A stretch of DNA of 64,000 bases from Salipaludibacillus sp047795645 (GTDB lineage Bacteria > Bacillota > Bacilli > Bacillales > Salisediminibacteriaceae). Position 1 is the first letter of the stretch. Each line of letters starts with the position of its first letter. Of the stretch, positions 7,859 through 16,815 are shown in pieces. Where the stretch lies: NCBI RefSeq assembly GCF_047795645.1, contig NZ_CP181045.1, forward strand, positions 4,464,001 through 4,528,000. Direction: 5' to 3'. The position numbers were made by a program, and so were the translations under genes. Below the pieces are notes generated by a model. That model searched no databases. It was not told the DNA's origin and was given only the letters and a program-made list of their open reading frames with translations.

Positions 7859-9469
7859 ATGTCAACAATACAAAATCCAATATTAACAGGATTTAATCCA
7901 GATCCAAGTATTTGTCGTGTCGGTGAAGACTATTACATTGCTGTATCCACATTCGAGTGGTTTCCAGGTGTAGGCATTTATCATTCGAAAGACCTAAAAA
8001 ATTGGCGATTAGCTAACCGGCCTTTGAAGAGGTTGAGCCAGTTGAATATGACTGGGAATCCGGATTCAGGTGGGGTTTGGGCACCACAACTTTCTTATAG
8101 CGAAGGGAAATTTTGGCTTATTTATTCCGATGTCAAAGTAACTGATGGACAGTGGAAAGATTCACATAATTATCTCGTTACGTGTGACACAATTGAAGGT
8201 GATTGGTCCGAACCTACTTATTTAAATAGTTCCGGATTTGATCCATCTTTATTCCATGATGATGATGGTAAAAAATATTTAGTGAATATGTTATGGGATC
8301 ATCGAGTAGGTCATCATAACTTTTATGGAATCGTGTTACAAGAGTTTTGTCCGGAAGAACAACAGTTAATTGGAAATACGAATATTATTTTCAAAGGAAC
8401 AGATATTAAGTTAACAGAGGCGCCACATCTATATAAGATGAACGGGTATTATTACCTTTTAACTGCAGAAGGTGGTACAAAATATGATCATGCTGCAACA
8501 ATCGCTCGTTCTAAAGATTTATCAGGACCATATGAGGTTCATCCTGAAAATCCACTAATTACATCTTGGCCATATCCACGAAATCCTCTGCAGAAAGCAG
8601 GACATGCTTCAATAGTGAAAACGCATACAAATGAATGGTTTTTAGTTCATCTAACGGGCCGACCGCTTCCAAAGGAAGGACAACCGTTATTGGACCCTCG
8701 AGGATTCTGCCCACTGGGGAGGGAAACTGCAATTCAAAGAGTAGAGTGGAAAAATGATTGGCCATACGTAGTTGGCGGCAACCAGCCTTCTTTAGAAATA
8801 GAAGGACCTAAAATGGAAGAAGTAAAATGGGAGAAAGATTACCTAGTAAAAGATGACTTTGATCAAAGGTTACTTAATGCAAATTTTCAATCATTACGAA
8901 TTCCGTTAGGAGAAGAAATTGTCTCCTTGAATGACAATCCAGGTCACCTACGTATATACGGGAGAGAATCTTTATCATCAAAATTCACGCAAGCTTTTAT
9001 AGCTAGGCGCTGGCAACATTTTAAGTTTACTGCTGAAACGAAAGTTGCTTTCAACCCTGAATCATTTCAACAAGCAGCAGGATTAGTGAATTATTACAAT
9101 ACGGAAAACTGGACGGCATTCCAAATTACATGGAATGAAGAGAAAGGGAAAGTCCTTGAACTGACAACATGTGATAATTTTACTTTTGACCAACCAATTC
9201 AAGGAAAAGAAATTGACATTCCTGAAACAGTAGAATATGTTTATCTTCGTGTAACTGTAAAAACAAATGTTTATCAGTATTCATATTCATTTGACGGTGA
9301 AAACTGGCTTGTGATTCCAATTGACTTCTATTCGTATAAACTGTCTGATGACTATATTCAAGGTGGTGGATTCTTCACTGGTGCCTTTGTAGGAATGCAG
9401 TGTCAAGATACTTCCGGTAGAAAATTACATGCCGATTTTGATTACTTTGTATATAAAGACGAGGAGTAG
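7859..9469 (+). CDS. xynB: GH43 beta-xylosidase (XynB type)
   Basis: This enzyme releases D-xylose from the non-reducing end of xylo-oligosaccharides, in the cytoplasm since no signal peptide is seen. The 536 aa chain is a five-bladed GH43 domain followed from about residue 330 by the C-terminal beta-sandwich typical of XynB (KDDFDQRLL onward). All three catalytic residues fall at the numbering of Geobacillus XynB: D15 (NPDPS) as base, D128 (FDPSLF) as pKa modulator and E187 (TEAPHL) as acid. ATG 7859 is chosen because AGAGGTGA precedes it; an upstream in-frame extension from 7775 has no ribosome binding site. It supplies xylose to XylA and XylB encoded nearby. Confidence 0.95.
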   Translation: MSTIQNPILTGFNPDPSICRVGEDYYIAVSTFEWFPGVGIYHSKDLKNWRLANRPLKRLSQLNMTGNPDSGGVWAPQLSYSEGKFWLIYSDVKVTDGQWKDSHNYLVTCDTIEGDWSEPTYLNSSGFDPSLFHDDDGKKYLVNMLWDHRVGHHNFYGIVLQEFCPEEQQLIGNTNIIFKGTDIKLTEAPHLYKMNGYYYLLTAEGGTKYDHAATIARSKDLSGPYEVHPENPLITSWPYPRNPLQKAGHASIVKTHTNEWFLVHLTGRPLPKEGQPLLDPRGFCPLGRETAIQRVEWKNDWPYVVGGNQPSLEIEGPKMEEVKWEKDYLVKDDFDQRLLNANFQSLRIPLGEEIVSLNDNPGHLRIYGRESLSSKFTQAFIARRWQHFKFTAETKVAFNPESFQQAAGLVNYYNTENWTAFQITWNEEKGKVLELTTCDNFTFDQPIQGKEIDIPETVEYVYLRVTVKTNVYQYSYSFDGENWLVIPIDFYSYKLSDDYIQGGGFFTGAFVGMQCQDTSGRKLHADFDYFVYKDEE

Positions 9470-9509
9470 TAAAAAGTAAGCAGAGATTGATTTGTAACAA
9501 GTAATGACG

Positions 9510-9551
9510 AAAGGGGATGGGTCACTGTATCGTCACGATAACATCCCTTTT
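9510..9551 (+). terminator. Likely terminator after the GH43 gene
   Basis: AAAGGGGATG pairs with CATCCCTTTT (one G-U) around a 22-nt loop. It is followed by a pyrimidine-rich tail (TCACTTTCTT), not a pure T tract. Confidence 0.5.
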
Positions 9552-9586
9552 CACTTTCTTGTAACATCTGAAAAAATATAGCAAAA

Positions 9587-9615
9587 ACTTAGTTCATCCA
9601 CTGGACTAACTAAGT
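9587..9615. promoter_or_regulatory. XylR-like operator upstream of the importer operon
   Basis: ACTTAGTT (9587-9594) and AACTAAGT (9608-9615) are perfect inverted arms separated by 13 bp, with an inner TCCA/TGGA match. The TTAGTT-13-AACTAA geometry equals that of the B. subtilis xyl operator as remembered. It overlaps the -35 element described next, which fits repression. Confidence 0.75.
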
Positions 9616-9630
9616 AATTTATGTTATTCT
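9602..9630 (+). promoter_or_regulatory. Sigma-A promoter of the sugar-binding protein/importer operon
   Basis: TGGACT (9602-9607), a 17-bp spacer, and TATTCT (9625-9630). The -35 lies inside the operator. The same TGGAC-17-TATT arrangement recurs before xylA, which supports both. Confidence 0.5.
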
Positions 9631-9684
9631 GTTATTGAGCTTATTAAGAAGTTCTAAATTAAATTTTATTAGGGGGTAATACAA

Positions 9685-11061
9685 TTGTTGAAGAAGAAAG
9701 CGATTACAGTTATGGTTGCTGGTTTGTCATCCGCTTTATTAATTACGGCGTGTGGAGACGGAGAGGAAAATAACAATATCGGAGATAATACCGGAGATAA
9801 TAATGTTGAGAACAACGTAGAAAACAATGCAGGTAATGAAGCGAATGCTGGTGATGGAGAAGAAAAAGTAATAGATTTCATGCACCTTTGGCCGCAAGGT
9901 AGTTCTGCAGAGCACTATGCAATTGTAGAAGATATTGTTGCTGACTTTGAATCAGCAAACCCAAACATTACTGTTGATGTTGATGTAATGAGTAATGAAC
10001 AATATAAAGATCAAATGACGATCCTCGGATCTTCAAATGAATTACCTGATGTAGGTATGACATGGCCGGCTGGTTACTTAGAGCCGTTCGTAGAGGGTAA
10101 TATGTTTGCTCCGCTTAACGATCTAGTTGAAGGTGATTTAGCAGGAGAATTCGTAGCAGGTACTGCTGAAGCTTATGAGTGGGATGGAAATAACTACGGA
10201 TTACCTCTCGAGTTAAATGCTGCTTATGTGTTCTACAATAAAGCTATCTTCGATGAGCATGGTTTAGAAGCTCCTGAAACAATGGATGAATTAGACCATA
10301 TCGTTGACACGTTAAATGATGCTGGCATAGAGCCAATTGCCCTAGGAAACAGAGATCGTTGGACTGGTTCATTGTGGTACATGTATTTAGCTGATCGTAT
10401 CAGTGGTGAAGATGATAAATTAACTGAAGCGATTACTCGTGAAGGTTCATTTGAAGATCCAGCTCTTATTCAGGCTGCTGAAGAAGTGCAAAGAATGGTA
10501 GATAACGGTGCATTCATCAACGGATTTAATGGTCTTGCAGATGAAGAAGCTAAGAGTATGTTTATGAACGAACAAACTGGAATGTACCTAATTGCAACTT
10601 GGGACTTACCGAACTATACAACAAACGAAGACGTTCCACAGGAATTCAGAGACTCAATCGATTACTTTAAGTTTCCAACAGTTGGTGGCGAAGGTGATAT
10701 GAACAGTATGGTAGGTGGACCTGGTGTTGGATTGTTTGTTTCTGAAGACTCAGATGTGAAAGAAGAAGCGAAAGAATTTTCTTCTTACTTTGTACAAGAA
10801 TGGGGAGAGAGATCTGTTCAAGAAGCAGGCGTAATCCCAGCTACAATTGTTGATACTGAGGCTGTTGAACTTCCGGAAATGTATTTGGATGTATTAGCCG
10901 ACTTAGATTCAGCAACAAACTTGACTTTATTCGCAGATGTTCAAATGAGTCCTGCCGCTGCTAGTGTGCACTTAGATGCGATTCAAGCACTATTTGGAGG
11001 AGAAATAACTCCAGAAGAGTTTGCAGAACTTCATGAAGAGGCACTTGCAGAAGAAGAATAA
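9685..11061 (+). CDS. Extracellular sugar-binding lipoprotein of a carbohydrate ABC importer
   Basis: A family 1 (MalE-like) solute-binding protein anchored to the outer face of the membrane. Signal peptide and lipobox LITAC put the lipidated cysteine at C23, followed by an Asn/Glu-rich linker to about residue 55. FMHLWPQGSS, VADFESANPNITVDV and the C-terminal AEFAELHEEALAEEE-like end fit the family. The start is TTG 9685 with AGGGGG at 9671-9676. Two permeases follow and no ATPase is encoded. The XylR-like operator and xylan gene neighbours suggest xylo-oligosaccharides or aldouronates as ligand; the exact ligand is inferred. Confidence 0.9.
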   Translation: MLKKKAITVMVAGLSSALLITACGDGEENNNIGDNTGDNNVENNVENNAGNEANAGDGEEKVIDFMHLWPQGSSAEHYAIVEDIVADFESANPNITVDVDVMSNEQYKDQMTILGSSNELPDVGMTWPAGYLEPFVEGNMFAPLNDLVEGDLAGEFVAGTAEAYEWDGNNYGLPLELNAAYVFYNKAIFDEHGLEAPETMDELDHIVDTLNDAGIEPIALGNRDRWTGSLWYMYLADRISGEDDKLTEAITREGSFEDPALIQAAEEVQRMVDNGAFINGFNGLADEEAKSMFMNEQTGMYLIATWDLPNYTTNEDVPQEFRDSIDYFKFPTVGGEGDMNSMVGGPGVGLFVSEDSDVKEEAKEFSSYFVQEWGERSVQEAGVIPATIVDTEAVELPEMYLDVLADLDSATNLTLFADVQMSPAAASVHLDAIQALFGGEITPEEFAELHEEALAEEE

Positions 11062-11093
11062 TGTATATAAGCTTATAGCTTATTTAGGAGGGG

Positions 11094-11130
11094 AAAGGGC
11101 ATATCCTTATATCTGGATTGTCCTTTTCTT
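11094..11130 (+). terminator. Intercistronic hairpin between binding protein and permease genes (leaky terminator)
   Basis: AAAGGGCATATCC (11094-11106) pairs with GGATTGTCCTTT (11115-11126), with one bulge and one G-U, then TCTTCTT. Such a hairpin usually lowers permease expression relative to the binding protein. Confidence 0.65.
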
Positions 11131-11241
11131 CTTAAAATACATTCTGTTCGGAGTTAATAAATAGTTTAAGAAAAAATCATCGTAAACGTACTTAAAAAAG
11201 TTCGTGATTTTGAATCTTTTTATGATATGGGGTTGAATTAT

Positions 11242-12120
11242 ATGAATAAAGTAATGTCCAATAAGTGGATTATAGCCTTGTATGTTCTTCCAGCCCTCTT
11301 ATTAGTAGGTGTCATGATATTCATCCCATTAGTCCTGACAGGATATTATGGACTTATGGATTGGGATGGTATCGGGACAATGGAGTTTATTGGGCTCGAA
11401 AATTACATCAGGGGAATCCAAGATGGACTTTTTTGGAATAGTGCATTCCATTCCTTTTTATTAGCCTTGTTTTCAACACTTAGTTTGATCCTTTATTTGT
11501 CGGTTTCACTTATATTAGCTTCTAAAATAAAAGGAGCAGACTTATTAAGGAAGCTATATTTAATTCCAATGCTTCTTTCATCAGTTGCTATCGCGCAACT
11601 TTGGATTAAGATATATAATCCTTCAAACGGGATGTTGAACCATGTACTCAGATCGATTGGTTTTGACAATCCACCAGCTTGGTTGGCGGACTCATCGCTA
11701 GTTTTATATGCCATATTTATACCAATCCTATGGCAATATGCAGGGTTTTATATTTTGATTTATTATGCTGCATTGAAGAATATTCCAGAGTCAATTGTTG
11801 AAGCTGCAAAGATTGATGGAGCTACTCCTGTTCAAATCGCATATAAAATCAAGTTGCCACTAATTATGGGCGTCGTAAAAGTTACAATTGTGTTAGCAGT
11901 TGTCGGTTCTCTAAAATACTTTGATCTTATCTATGTAATGACAGGCGGCGGGCCAAACGGAGCTAGTGAGGTAATGGCATCGTACATGTATAAACTTGCA
12001 TTCGCAAACCGTGACTTTGGTTATGGAAGTGCAATCGGGTTTTTATTATTGGTCATCACACTGATTGTTACAATTATTATTAGAAAAGCAACGGCTACGA
12101 AAGAAGAAATTCAATACTAA
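11242..12120 (+). CDS. Sugar ABC transporter permease, MalF/UgpA type
   Basis: One of two membrane subunits of the importer. It has about six transmembrane helices and the EAA loop SIVEAAKIDGATPVQIAYKI that docks the ATPase. LNHVLRSIGF and the end MTGGGPNGASE are typical of the family. ATG 11242 is preferred over ATG 11227 because GGGGTTGA lies between them at the right spacing. The 292 aa length is normal. It is 14 bp from the second permease. No ATP-binding subunit follows, so a shared MsmX-like ATPase encoded elsewhere is expected. Confidence 0.9.
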   Translation: MNKVMSNKWIIALYVLPALLLVGVMIFIPLVLTGYYGLMDWDGIGTMEFIGLENYIRGIQDGLFWNSAFHSFLLALFSTLSLILYLSVSLILASKIKGADLLRKLYLIPMLLSSVAIAQLWIKIYNPSNGMLNHVLRSIGFDNPPAWLADSSLVLYAIFIPILWQYAGFYILIYYAALKNIPESIVEAAKIDGATPVQIAYKIKLPLIMGVVKVTIVLAVVGSLKYFDLIYVMTGGGPNGASEVMASYMYKLAFANRDFGYGSAIGFLLLVITLIVTIIIRKATATKEEIQY

Positions 12121-12134
12121 AGGAGGATTATACT

Positions 12135-12956
12135 ATGGGGCGCGTAAGTTACTTCATTTTATATCTTTGTCTCGGACTTGTAGCGCTGTTCCAGATATTC
12201 CCAATCGTTTGGTTGTTCCTATTTTCACTGAAAGATAATCGTGAAATCTTTGCAGGATCTCCATTTGCGCTACCATCAGAAATTAGATGGCAAAATTATT
12301 TAACTGTTTGGGATGGAGGAATCGGCCTTTATTTCTTTAATAGTGTATGGATAACGGGACTATCGATTGTCCTAACAATCCTTTTAGCCAGTTTTGCTAC
12401 TTTTGCGATCACTAGAATGCACTGGAAACTAAGTGGGCTTGTATTAGGTTTGTTCATGGTAGGATTGATGATCCCGATACACTCTGCATTAATACCTTTG
12501 TTCAGTATGTTTTTAAGTGTAGGTTTAATTGACAATCCATTGGCAATTGTAATCACATACACAGCATATAACCTTCCGATTACAATGATGATTTTACTTG
12601 GTTTCTACTATACATTACCGCGTGAAATTGAAGAAGCTGCGATTATTGATGGGTGTTCCATTCATCGTATGTTCTTTAAAATAATTTTACCAATGACTGT
12701 TCCTGTTATGTCTACAACAGCGATCATAAATATGATTTATAACTGGAATGAATTTGTTTTTGTCAATACATTTATAAGTTCTGATAAATACAGAACATTA
12801 ACAGTAGGGATAAATAACTTTGTTGGACAATATATGACCGATTGGGGAGCAATCGGAGCTACGCTAATCATTAGTGTAGTACCAATTCTAATCGCGTTTT
12901 TCTTCTTTAGTAATAAAGTAGTTGAAGGAATATCTTCAAGTGCAGTTAAGGGATAA
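12135..12956 (+). CDS. Sugar ABC transporter permease, MalG/UgpE type
   Basis: The second membrane subunit of the same importer, with about six helices. Its EAA loop reads EIEEAAIIDGCSIHRMFFKI and it ends with the family's short FFFSNKVVEGISSSAVKG tail. AGGAGG precedes the ATG at good spacing. The 273 aa length is normal. It forms a heterodimeric pore with the preceding permease. A hairpin lies just after the stop. Confidence 0.9.
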   Translation: MGRVSYFILYLCLGLVALFQIFPIVWLFLFSLKDNREIFAGSPFALPSEIRWQNYLTVWDGGIGLYFFNSVWITGLSIVLTILLASFATFAITRMHWKLSGLVLGLFMVGLMIPIHSALIPLFSMFLSVGLIDNPLAIVITYTAYNLPITMMILLGFYYTLPREIEEAAIIDGCSIHRMFFKIILPMTVPVMSTTAIINMIYNWNEFVFVNTFISSDKYRTLTVGINNFVGQYMTDWGAIGATLIISVVPILIAFFFFSNKVVEGISSSAVKG

Positions 12957-12985
12957 AAAAACTCACTTCAATATATGAAGTGAGT
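12955..12985 (-). terminator. Terminator of the DUF624 gene, possibly bidirectional
   Basis: ACTCACTTCA (12961-12970) pairs perfectly with 12976-12985. On the minus strand it is followed by TTTTTT (12960-12955). On the plus strand there is no T tract, so it mainly serves the gene ending at 13000. Confidence 0.75.
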
Positions 12986-12999
12986 GGGAACTTGAAACC

Positions 13000-13608
13000 T
13001 TATTCATTTTTATGCACTCGGCTAAAGGATTTTAAACTAATCCACATTGTGATAAATGCATATGAACTTCCAGCATAAATTAAAGCTAAAGCAGGTATTA
13101 CACTCATTACAATATACAAGGATCCAAGGGTAACAAGCATTAAGAAATTGTGGACAGGATTTATTAACATAATCAAGAATGCTTGTTTAATAAGTTGTAT
13201 CACTTTCAAATCGAAATGTACAAAGGTTGGAAATATATAAAATAGGAATAGTAGAAATAGCAACATAAATGCAAATAGTGGAATTTGTATCCATACTAAT
13301 TGTTCATTAATATGAGATTGCAGAAAATAGATATCAATTACTACAAGACATGCAATGGCATAGATGAATAATCCTAATTTATTGCTTTTCCAAAAATCCT
13401 TTTTATAGATATTCCAGAAAGTTGTAAGGAGACGAATTTCTGTGTCCCCTCTCAACCACTTTCTTATAATTGCAAACATAGCTATTGTAGCAGGGAAGAA
13501 ACCTAAAAGAATCCCGCCGACAACTGTGAATAATATCCATAGCAAGTTTATGTAAGCAAATTTTGTAATCCATTCTAAGATATTGTAAATAGTGCCGTTT
13601 ATATTCAT
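13000..13608 (-). CDS. DUF624 (YesL-like) membrane protein
   Basis: A 202 aa membrane protein with four to five predicted helices. It carries the DUF624 features NLLWILFTVVGGILLGFFPAT and RKWLRGDTE. The molecular function of this family is not known. Its genes recur beside carbohydrate ABC importers in Bacilli, suggesting a helper role in uptake. ATG 13608 is chosen because GAGGAGA precedes it; an upstream Met adds 11 residues without a ribosome binding site. It is transcribed divergently from xylA across a shared control region with a XylR-like operator. A paralogue lies at 51799. Confidence 0.85.
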   Translation of the reverse strand: MNINGTIYNILEWITKFAYINLLWILFTVVGGILLGFFPATIAMFAIIRKWLRGDTEIRLLTTFWNIYKKDFWKSNKLGLFIYAIACLVVIDIYFLQSHINEQLVWIQIPLFAFMLLFLLFLFYIFPTFVHFDLKVIQLIKQAFLIMLINPVHNFLMLVTLGSLYIVMSVIPALALIYAGSSYAFITMWISLKSFSRVHKNE

Positions 13609-13674
13609 ATAAATTCTCCTCGGGAAAATAGAATTTATCACATGTTGTGTGATTTAACTGAGACTGCTCGGTAA

Positions 13675-13703
13675 ATTATACTTCAACTTTTTAGTAATTA
13701 CAA
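13675..13703 (-). promoter_or_regulatory. Promoter of the DUF624 gene
   Basis: On the minus strand, TTGTAA (13703-13698), a 17-bp spacer, and a perfect TATAAT (13680-13675). The XylR-like operator lies immediately upstream of its -35. Confidence 0.55.
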
Positions 13704-13708
13704 CGAAC

Positions 13709-13733
13709 TTAGTTTGACCGATGGACAAACTTA
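13709..13733. promoter_or_regulatory. XylR-like operator between xylA and the DUF624 gene
   Basis: TTAGTTTG (13709-13716) faces CAAACTTA (13726-13733), giving the same 25-bp geometry as the site at 9587. The arms match the B. subtilis xyl operator arms TTAGTTTG/CAAACTAA with one change. It overlaps the xylA -35. Confidence 0.8.
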
Positions 13734-13750
13734 CCGAGAGTTGTTATTAT
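13722..13750 (+). promoter_or_regulatory. xylA promoter
   Basis: TGGACA (13722-13727), a 17-bp spacer, and TATTAT (13745-13750). The -35 is inside the operator; a cre-like site follows the -10. Confidence 0.6.
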
Positions 13751-13756
13751 ATGTAT

Positions 13757-13771
13757 AGTAAATGCTTTCAT
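13757..13771 (-). promoter_or_regulatory. Candidate cre (CcpA) site in the xylA leader
   Basis: Minus-strand ATGAAAGCATTTACT matches the cre consensus WTGNAANCGNWNNCW with one mismatch. It lies just downstream of the -10, where CcpA blocks transcription. Confidence 0.55.
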
Positions 13772-13806
13772 TTCCAATTATTAATATAAAATCAGGAGGT
13801 TTTAAA

Positions 13807-15129
13807 ATGAGTTATTTTAACAACATTGACAAAATTAAATTTGAAGGTTCGAAATCTACAAACCCGTATGCATTTAAATTCTACAACCCTGAACAGAAAA
13901 TTGGTAATCAAACGATGGAGGAATATCTTCGCTTTGGTGTAGCTTACTGGCATACACTTACGATGGATGGTTCAGATCCTTTTGGTGCTGGTACGATGGT
14001 ACGACCTTGGGACAAATTTTCCGGAATGGATTTAGCAAAAGCACGATTAGAAGCTTCGTTCGAATTTTTTGAGAAATTGAATGTACCATTTTTCTGCTTT
14101 CATGATGTCGACATTGCTCCAGAAGGAAGCAATTTAAGAGAAACAAACCAAAATTTAGATACTATTGTAGGTTTGATGAAAGATTATATGAAAGATAGCA
14201 ATACTAAGTTACTCTGGAACACTGCTAATAACTTTACACACCCACGTTTTGTTCATGGTGCAGCATCTTCGAATGAAGCAGATGTTTTTGCATATTCGGC
14301 TGCAAAAGTGAAAAAAGGTTTAGAGATTGGGAAAGAATTAGGCGCTGAAAACTACGTATTTTGGGGTGGCCGTGAAGGTTACGAAACGCTGCTTAACACG
14401 GATATGAAGTTAGAGATGGATAACCTTGGACGTTTCTTCCACATGGCTGTTGATTACGCGAAGGAGATTGGTTTCGATGCGCAATTCCTTATTGAACCGA
14501 AACCAAAAGAGCCAACAACACACCAATATGATTTTGATGTAGCTACAGGCCATGCATTTTTACAAAACTATGGTCTGCAAGATCATTTTAAGTTTAATAT
14601 TGAAGCAAACCACGCAACGCTTGCAGGACATACGTTTGAGCACGAACTTCGCTATGCTCGTGTTAACAATATGCTTGGTTCTGTCGATGCAAACCAAGGT
14701 GATCCGTTACTTGGGTGGGATACAGATGAATTCCCAGCAGATCTATATTCGGCAACATTAGCGATGTATGAAGTTATTAAGAACGGCGGTCTCGGGCGTG
14801 GAGGGTTAAACTTCGATGCAAAAGTGAGACGAGGATCTTTTGAGCCAGAAGATTTATTCCACGCACATATCTCTGGAATGGATACTTTCGCAATAGGCCT
14901 AAAAGTAGCTCAAAAGCTTTATGATGACAAGGTTCTTGAAGATATTATCGATAATCGTTATAAGAGCTTTACTGAAGGTGTTGGCTTGGATATCGTATCA
15001 GGCAAAACAGATTTCCATAAGCTTGAGAACCACGCGTTAAATTTACAGCAAATCAAACATCAATCAGGTCGTCTAGAAAAAATCAAAGCAACAATCAATC
15101 AATATTTGATTACGTATGCAGCAGAGTAA
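13807..15129 (+). CDS. xylA: Xylose isomerase
   Basis: This enzyme converts D-xylose to D-xylulose (EC 5.3.1.5) in the cytoplasm. The 440 aa protein begins MSYFNNIDKIKFEG. It has the catalytic FCFHDVDIAPEG (H99, D102), the metal ligand region LIEPKPKEPTTHQYDFD, NIEANHATLAGHTFEHE and DANQGDPLLGWDTDEFP. ATG 13807 has AGGAGGT at the right spacing; the longer frame from 13762 would run through the promoter leader. Expression is likely repressed by XylR and CcpA through the sites just upstream. A terminator separates it from xylB. Confidence 0.98.
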   Translation: MSYFNNIDKIKFEGSKSTNPYAFKFYNPEQKIGNQTMEEYLRFGVAYWHTLTMDGSDPFGAGTMVRPWDKFSGMDLAKARLEASFEFFEKLNVPFFCFHDVDIAPEGSNLRETNQNLDTIVGLMKDYMKDSNTKLLWNTANNFTHPRFVHGAASSNEADVFAYSAAKVKKGLEIGKELGAENYVFWGGREGYETLLNTDMKLEMDNLGRFFHMAVDYAKEIGFDAQFLIEPKPKEPTTHQYDFDVATGHAFLQNYGLQDHFKFNIEANHATLAGHTFEHELRYARVNNMLGSVDANQGDPLLGWDTDEFPADLYSATLAMYEVIKNGGLGRGGLNFDAKVRRGSFEPEDLFHAHISGMDTFAIGLKVAQKLYDDKVLEDIIDNRYKSFTEGVGLDIVSGKTDFHKLENHALNLQQIKHQSGRLEKIKATINQYLITYAAE

Positions 15130-15156
15130 TAACTTCATGTTTATGAATTGAAAAGG

Positions 15157-15187
15157 TCAGACAGTTGTAAAAACTGTCTGATTTTAT
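15157..15187 (+). terminator. Terminator between xylA and xylB
   Basis: TCAGACAGTT (15157-15166) pairs perfectly with AACTGTCTGA (15172-15181), followed by TTTTATC. It would reduce read-through into xylB. Confidence 0.75.
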
Positions 15188-15254
15188 CAATTTTATCTTT
15201 AGGTAAAATGAAACATTAGTATTAAGTGGTTAGAGAACAAAGGAGGAAGAATAG

Positions 15255-16745
15255 ATGAGCTATGTTATTGGAATTGACTTAGGTACGAGTGCAGTCAAAG
15301 CGCTACTCGTAAATAAACAAGGAAATGTGGTAGAAGAAACATCGAAAGAATATCCATTGATTCATGAAAAGTCAGGATACAGTGAACAAGACCCGGAACA
15401 GTGGGTTAATCAAACAATTGCTGCAATTAGTGAACTTACGGCTAAAATCGAAGATGCAAACCTGATTGAAGGTATAAGTTTTTCTGGTCAAATGCATGGT
15501 CTTGTATTACTAGATGAACAGGCAAAACCGCTTCGTCATGCAATATTGTGGAATGACACGCGTACAACTGCTGAATGCAGAGAGATTGAGGATAGAGTGG
15601 GAATTGAATCCCTTCATAGCATAACGAAAAATCCTGCTTTAGAAGGATTCACATTGCCGAAATTATTGTGGGTAAAGAAAAATGAGGCGGAAATTTTTAC
15701 AAAAGCTTCATCATTTGTTCTCCCAAAAGATTATTTGCGTTACCGATTAACGGGTGAACTTCACATGGAATATTCAGATGCGGCAGGCACGTTACTGTTG
15801 GATGTTGCGGATAAATCATGGAGTAAGCAAATTTGTGAAAAAGTTGGTATCCCTTATGCATTGTGTCCACCACTTGTCGCTTCCCATACAAAGGTTGGTA
15901 TTGTTCTACCGGATGTGGCGGAGCAGTGCGGATTAGCTAAGGTTGATGTTTTTGCAGGTGGAGCGGATAATGCTTGCGGTGCCATCGGTTCAGGGATTTT
16001 AGAAGATGGTGTGACTTTATGCAGTACCGGAACATCTGGAGTAGTATTATCTTATGAAAAAGAAGGCAACAAAGATTTTGGTGGAAAAGTTCACTACTTT
16101 AATCACGGAGAAGAGTCTGCTTTCTATACAATGGGAGTTACGTTAGCGGCAGGTTATAGCTTGAGTTGGTTCAAAGAGACATTTGCAGCAGATCTTTCGT
16201 TTGAAGACCTACTTAACTTAGCAAGCGAATCTCCAGAAGGGGCAAAAGGGTTGCTCTTTACTCCTTACATAGTTGGAGAAAGAACACCTCACGCAGATGC
16301 TGATATTAGAGGTAGTTTTATCGGTATGCATGCGAGTCATACATTAGGAGATTTTGCGAGAGCAGTAATCGAAGGGATTACATTCTCGTTGAATGAAACG
16401 GTTGAAGTGTTTCGGGAGAATGGAAAAATAGTAGACAAAGTGATTTCTATTGGTGGAGGCGCCAAAAGTGATTTGTGGCTGCAAATTCAAGCCGATATCT
16501 TCAATGCTGAAGTCGTAAAATTAAAAAATGAGCAGGGACCTGGTATGGGGGCAGCGATGCTTGCAGCGTATGGACTAGGATGGTTCCCATCATTAAAAGA
16601 GTGTGCAAATCAGTTCGTTGAAAAGAGCGATGTATTTACGCCTTCATCAACAAATGTTGCGTTGTATAAGAAGATTTTCAAACTTTACAAAGATGTTTAT
16701 CCACAAACGAAAGAGTTAAATAAGGAATTGGTCTCTTTTAGGTAA
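15255..16745 (+). CDS. xylB: Xylulokinase
   Basis: An FGGY-family sugar kinase phosphorylating D-xylulose to D-xylulose 5-phosphate (EC 2.7.1.17). The 496 aa protein begins with the phosphate-binding IGIDLGTSAVKALLV and includes FSGQMHGLV and AILWNDTRT of the sugar site. The C-terminal AVIEGITFSLNE and ISIGGGAKSDLW form the ATP lobe. AGGAGGAAGA precedes the ATG. It follows xylA after a terminator, so it is either expressed by read-through or from a weak promoter not clearly visible. It completes entry of xylose into the pentose phosphate pathway. Confidence 0.97.
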   Translation: MSYVIGIDLGTSAVKALLVNKQGNVVEETSKEYPLIHEKSGYSEQDPEQWVNQTIAAISELTAKIEDANLIEGISFSGQMHGLVLLDEQAKPLRHAILWNDTRTTAECREIEDRVGIESLHSITKNPALEGFTLPKLLWVKKNEAEIFTKASSFVLPKDYLRYRLTGELHMEYSDAAGTLLLDVADKSWSKQICEKVGIPYALCPPLVASHTKVGIVLPDVAEQCGLAKVDVFAGGADNACGAIGSGILEDGVTLCSTGTSGVVLSYEKEGNKDFGGKVHYFNHGEESAFYTMGVTLAAGYSLSWFKETFAADLSFEDLLNLASESPEGAKGLLFTPYIVGERTPHADADIRGSFIGMHASHTLGDFARAVIEGITFSLNETVEVFRENGKIVDKVISIGGGAKSDLWLQIQADIFNAEVVKLKNEQGPGMGAAMLAAYGLGWFPSLKECANQFVEKSDVFTPSSTNVALYKKIFKLYKDVYPQTKELNKELVSFR

Positions 16746-16767
16746 TTTAAAGATTAGAAAGTAAAAA

Positions 16768-16815
16768 ACAGGAATCTGGCTTTGTTGCAGATTCCTGTAA
16801 CCAATTATTTTTTAT
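16768..16815 (+). terminator. Terminator after xylB
   Basis: ACAGGAATCTG (16768-16778) pairs perfectly with CAGATTCCTGT (16788-16798). A T-rich stretch follows after five bases. It lies between convergent genes. Confidence 0.65.

Noticed and set aside
13762..13806. Extended N-terminus for xylose isomerase
   Set aside because: It would start inside the promoter/cre region; AGGAGGT sits just before ATG 13807 and the protein then has the family's usual start.
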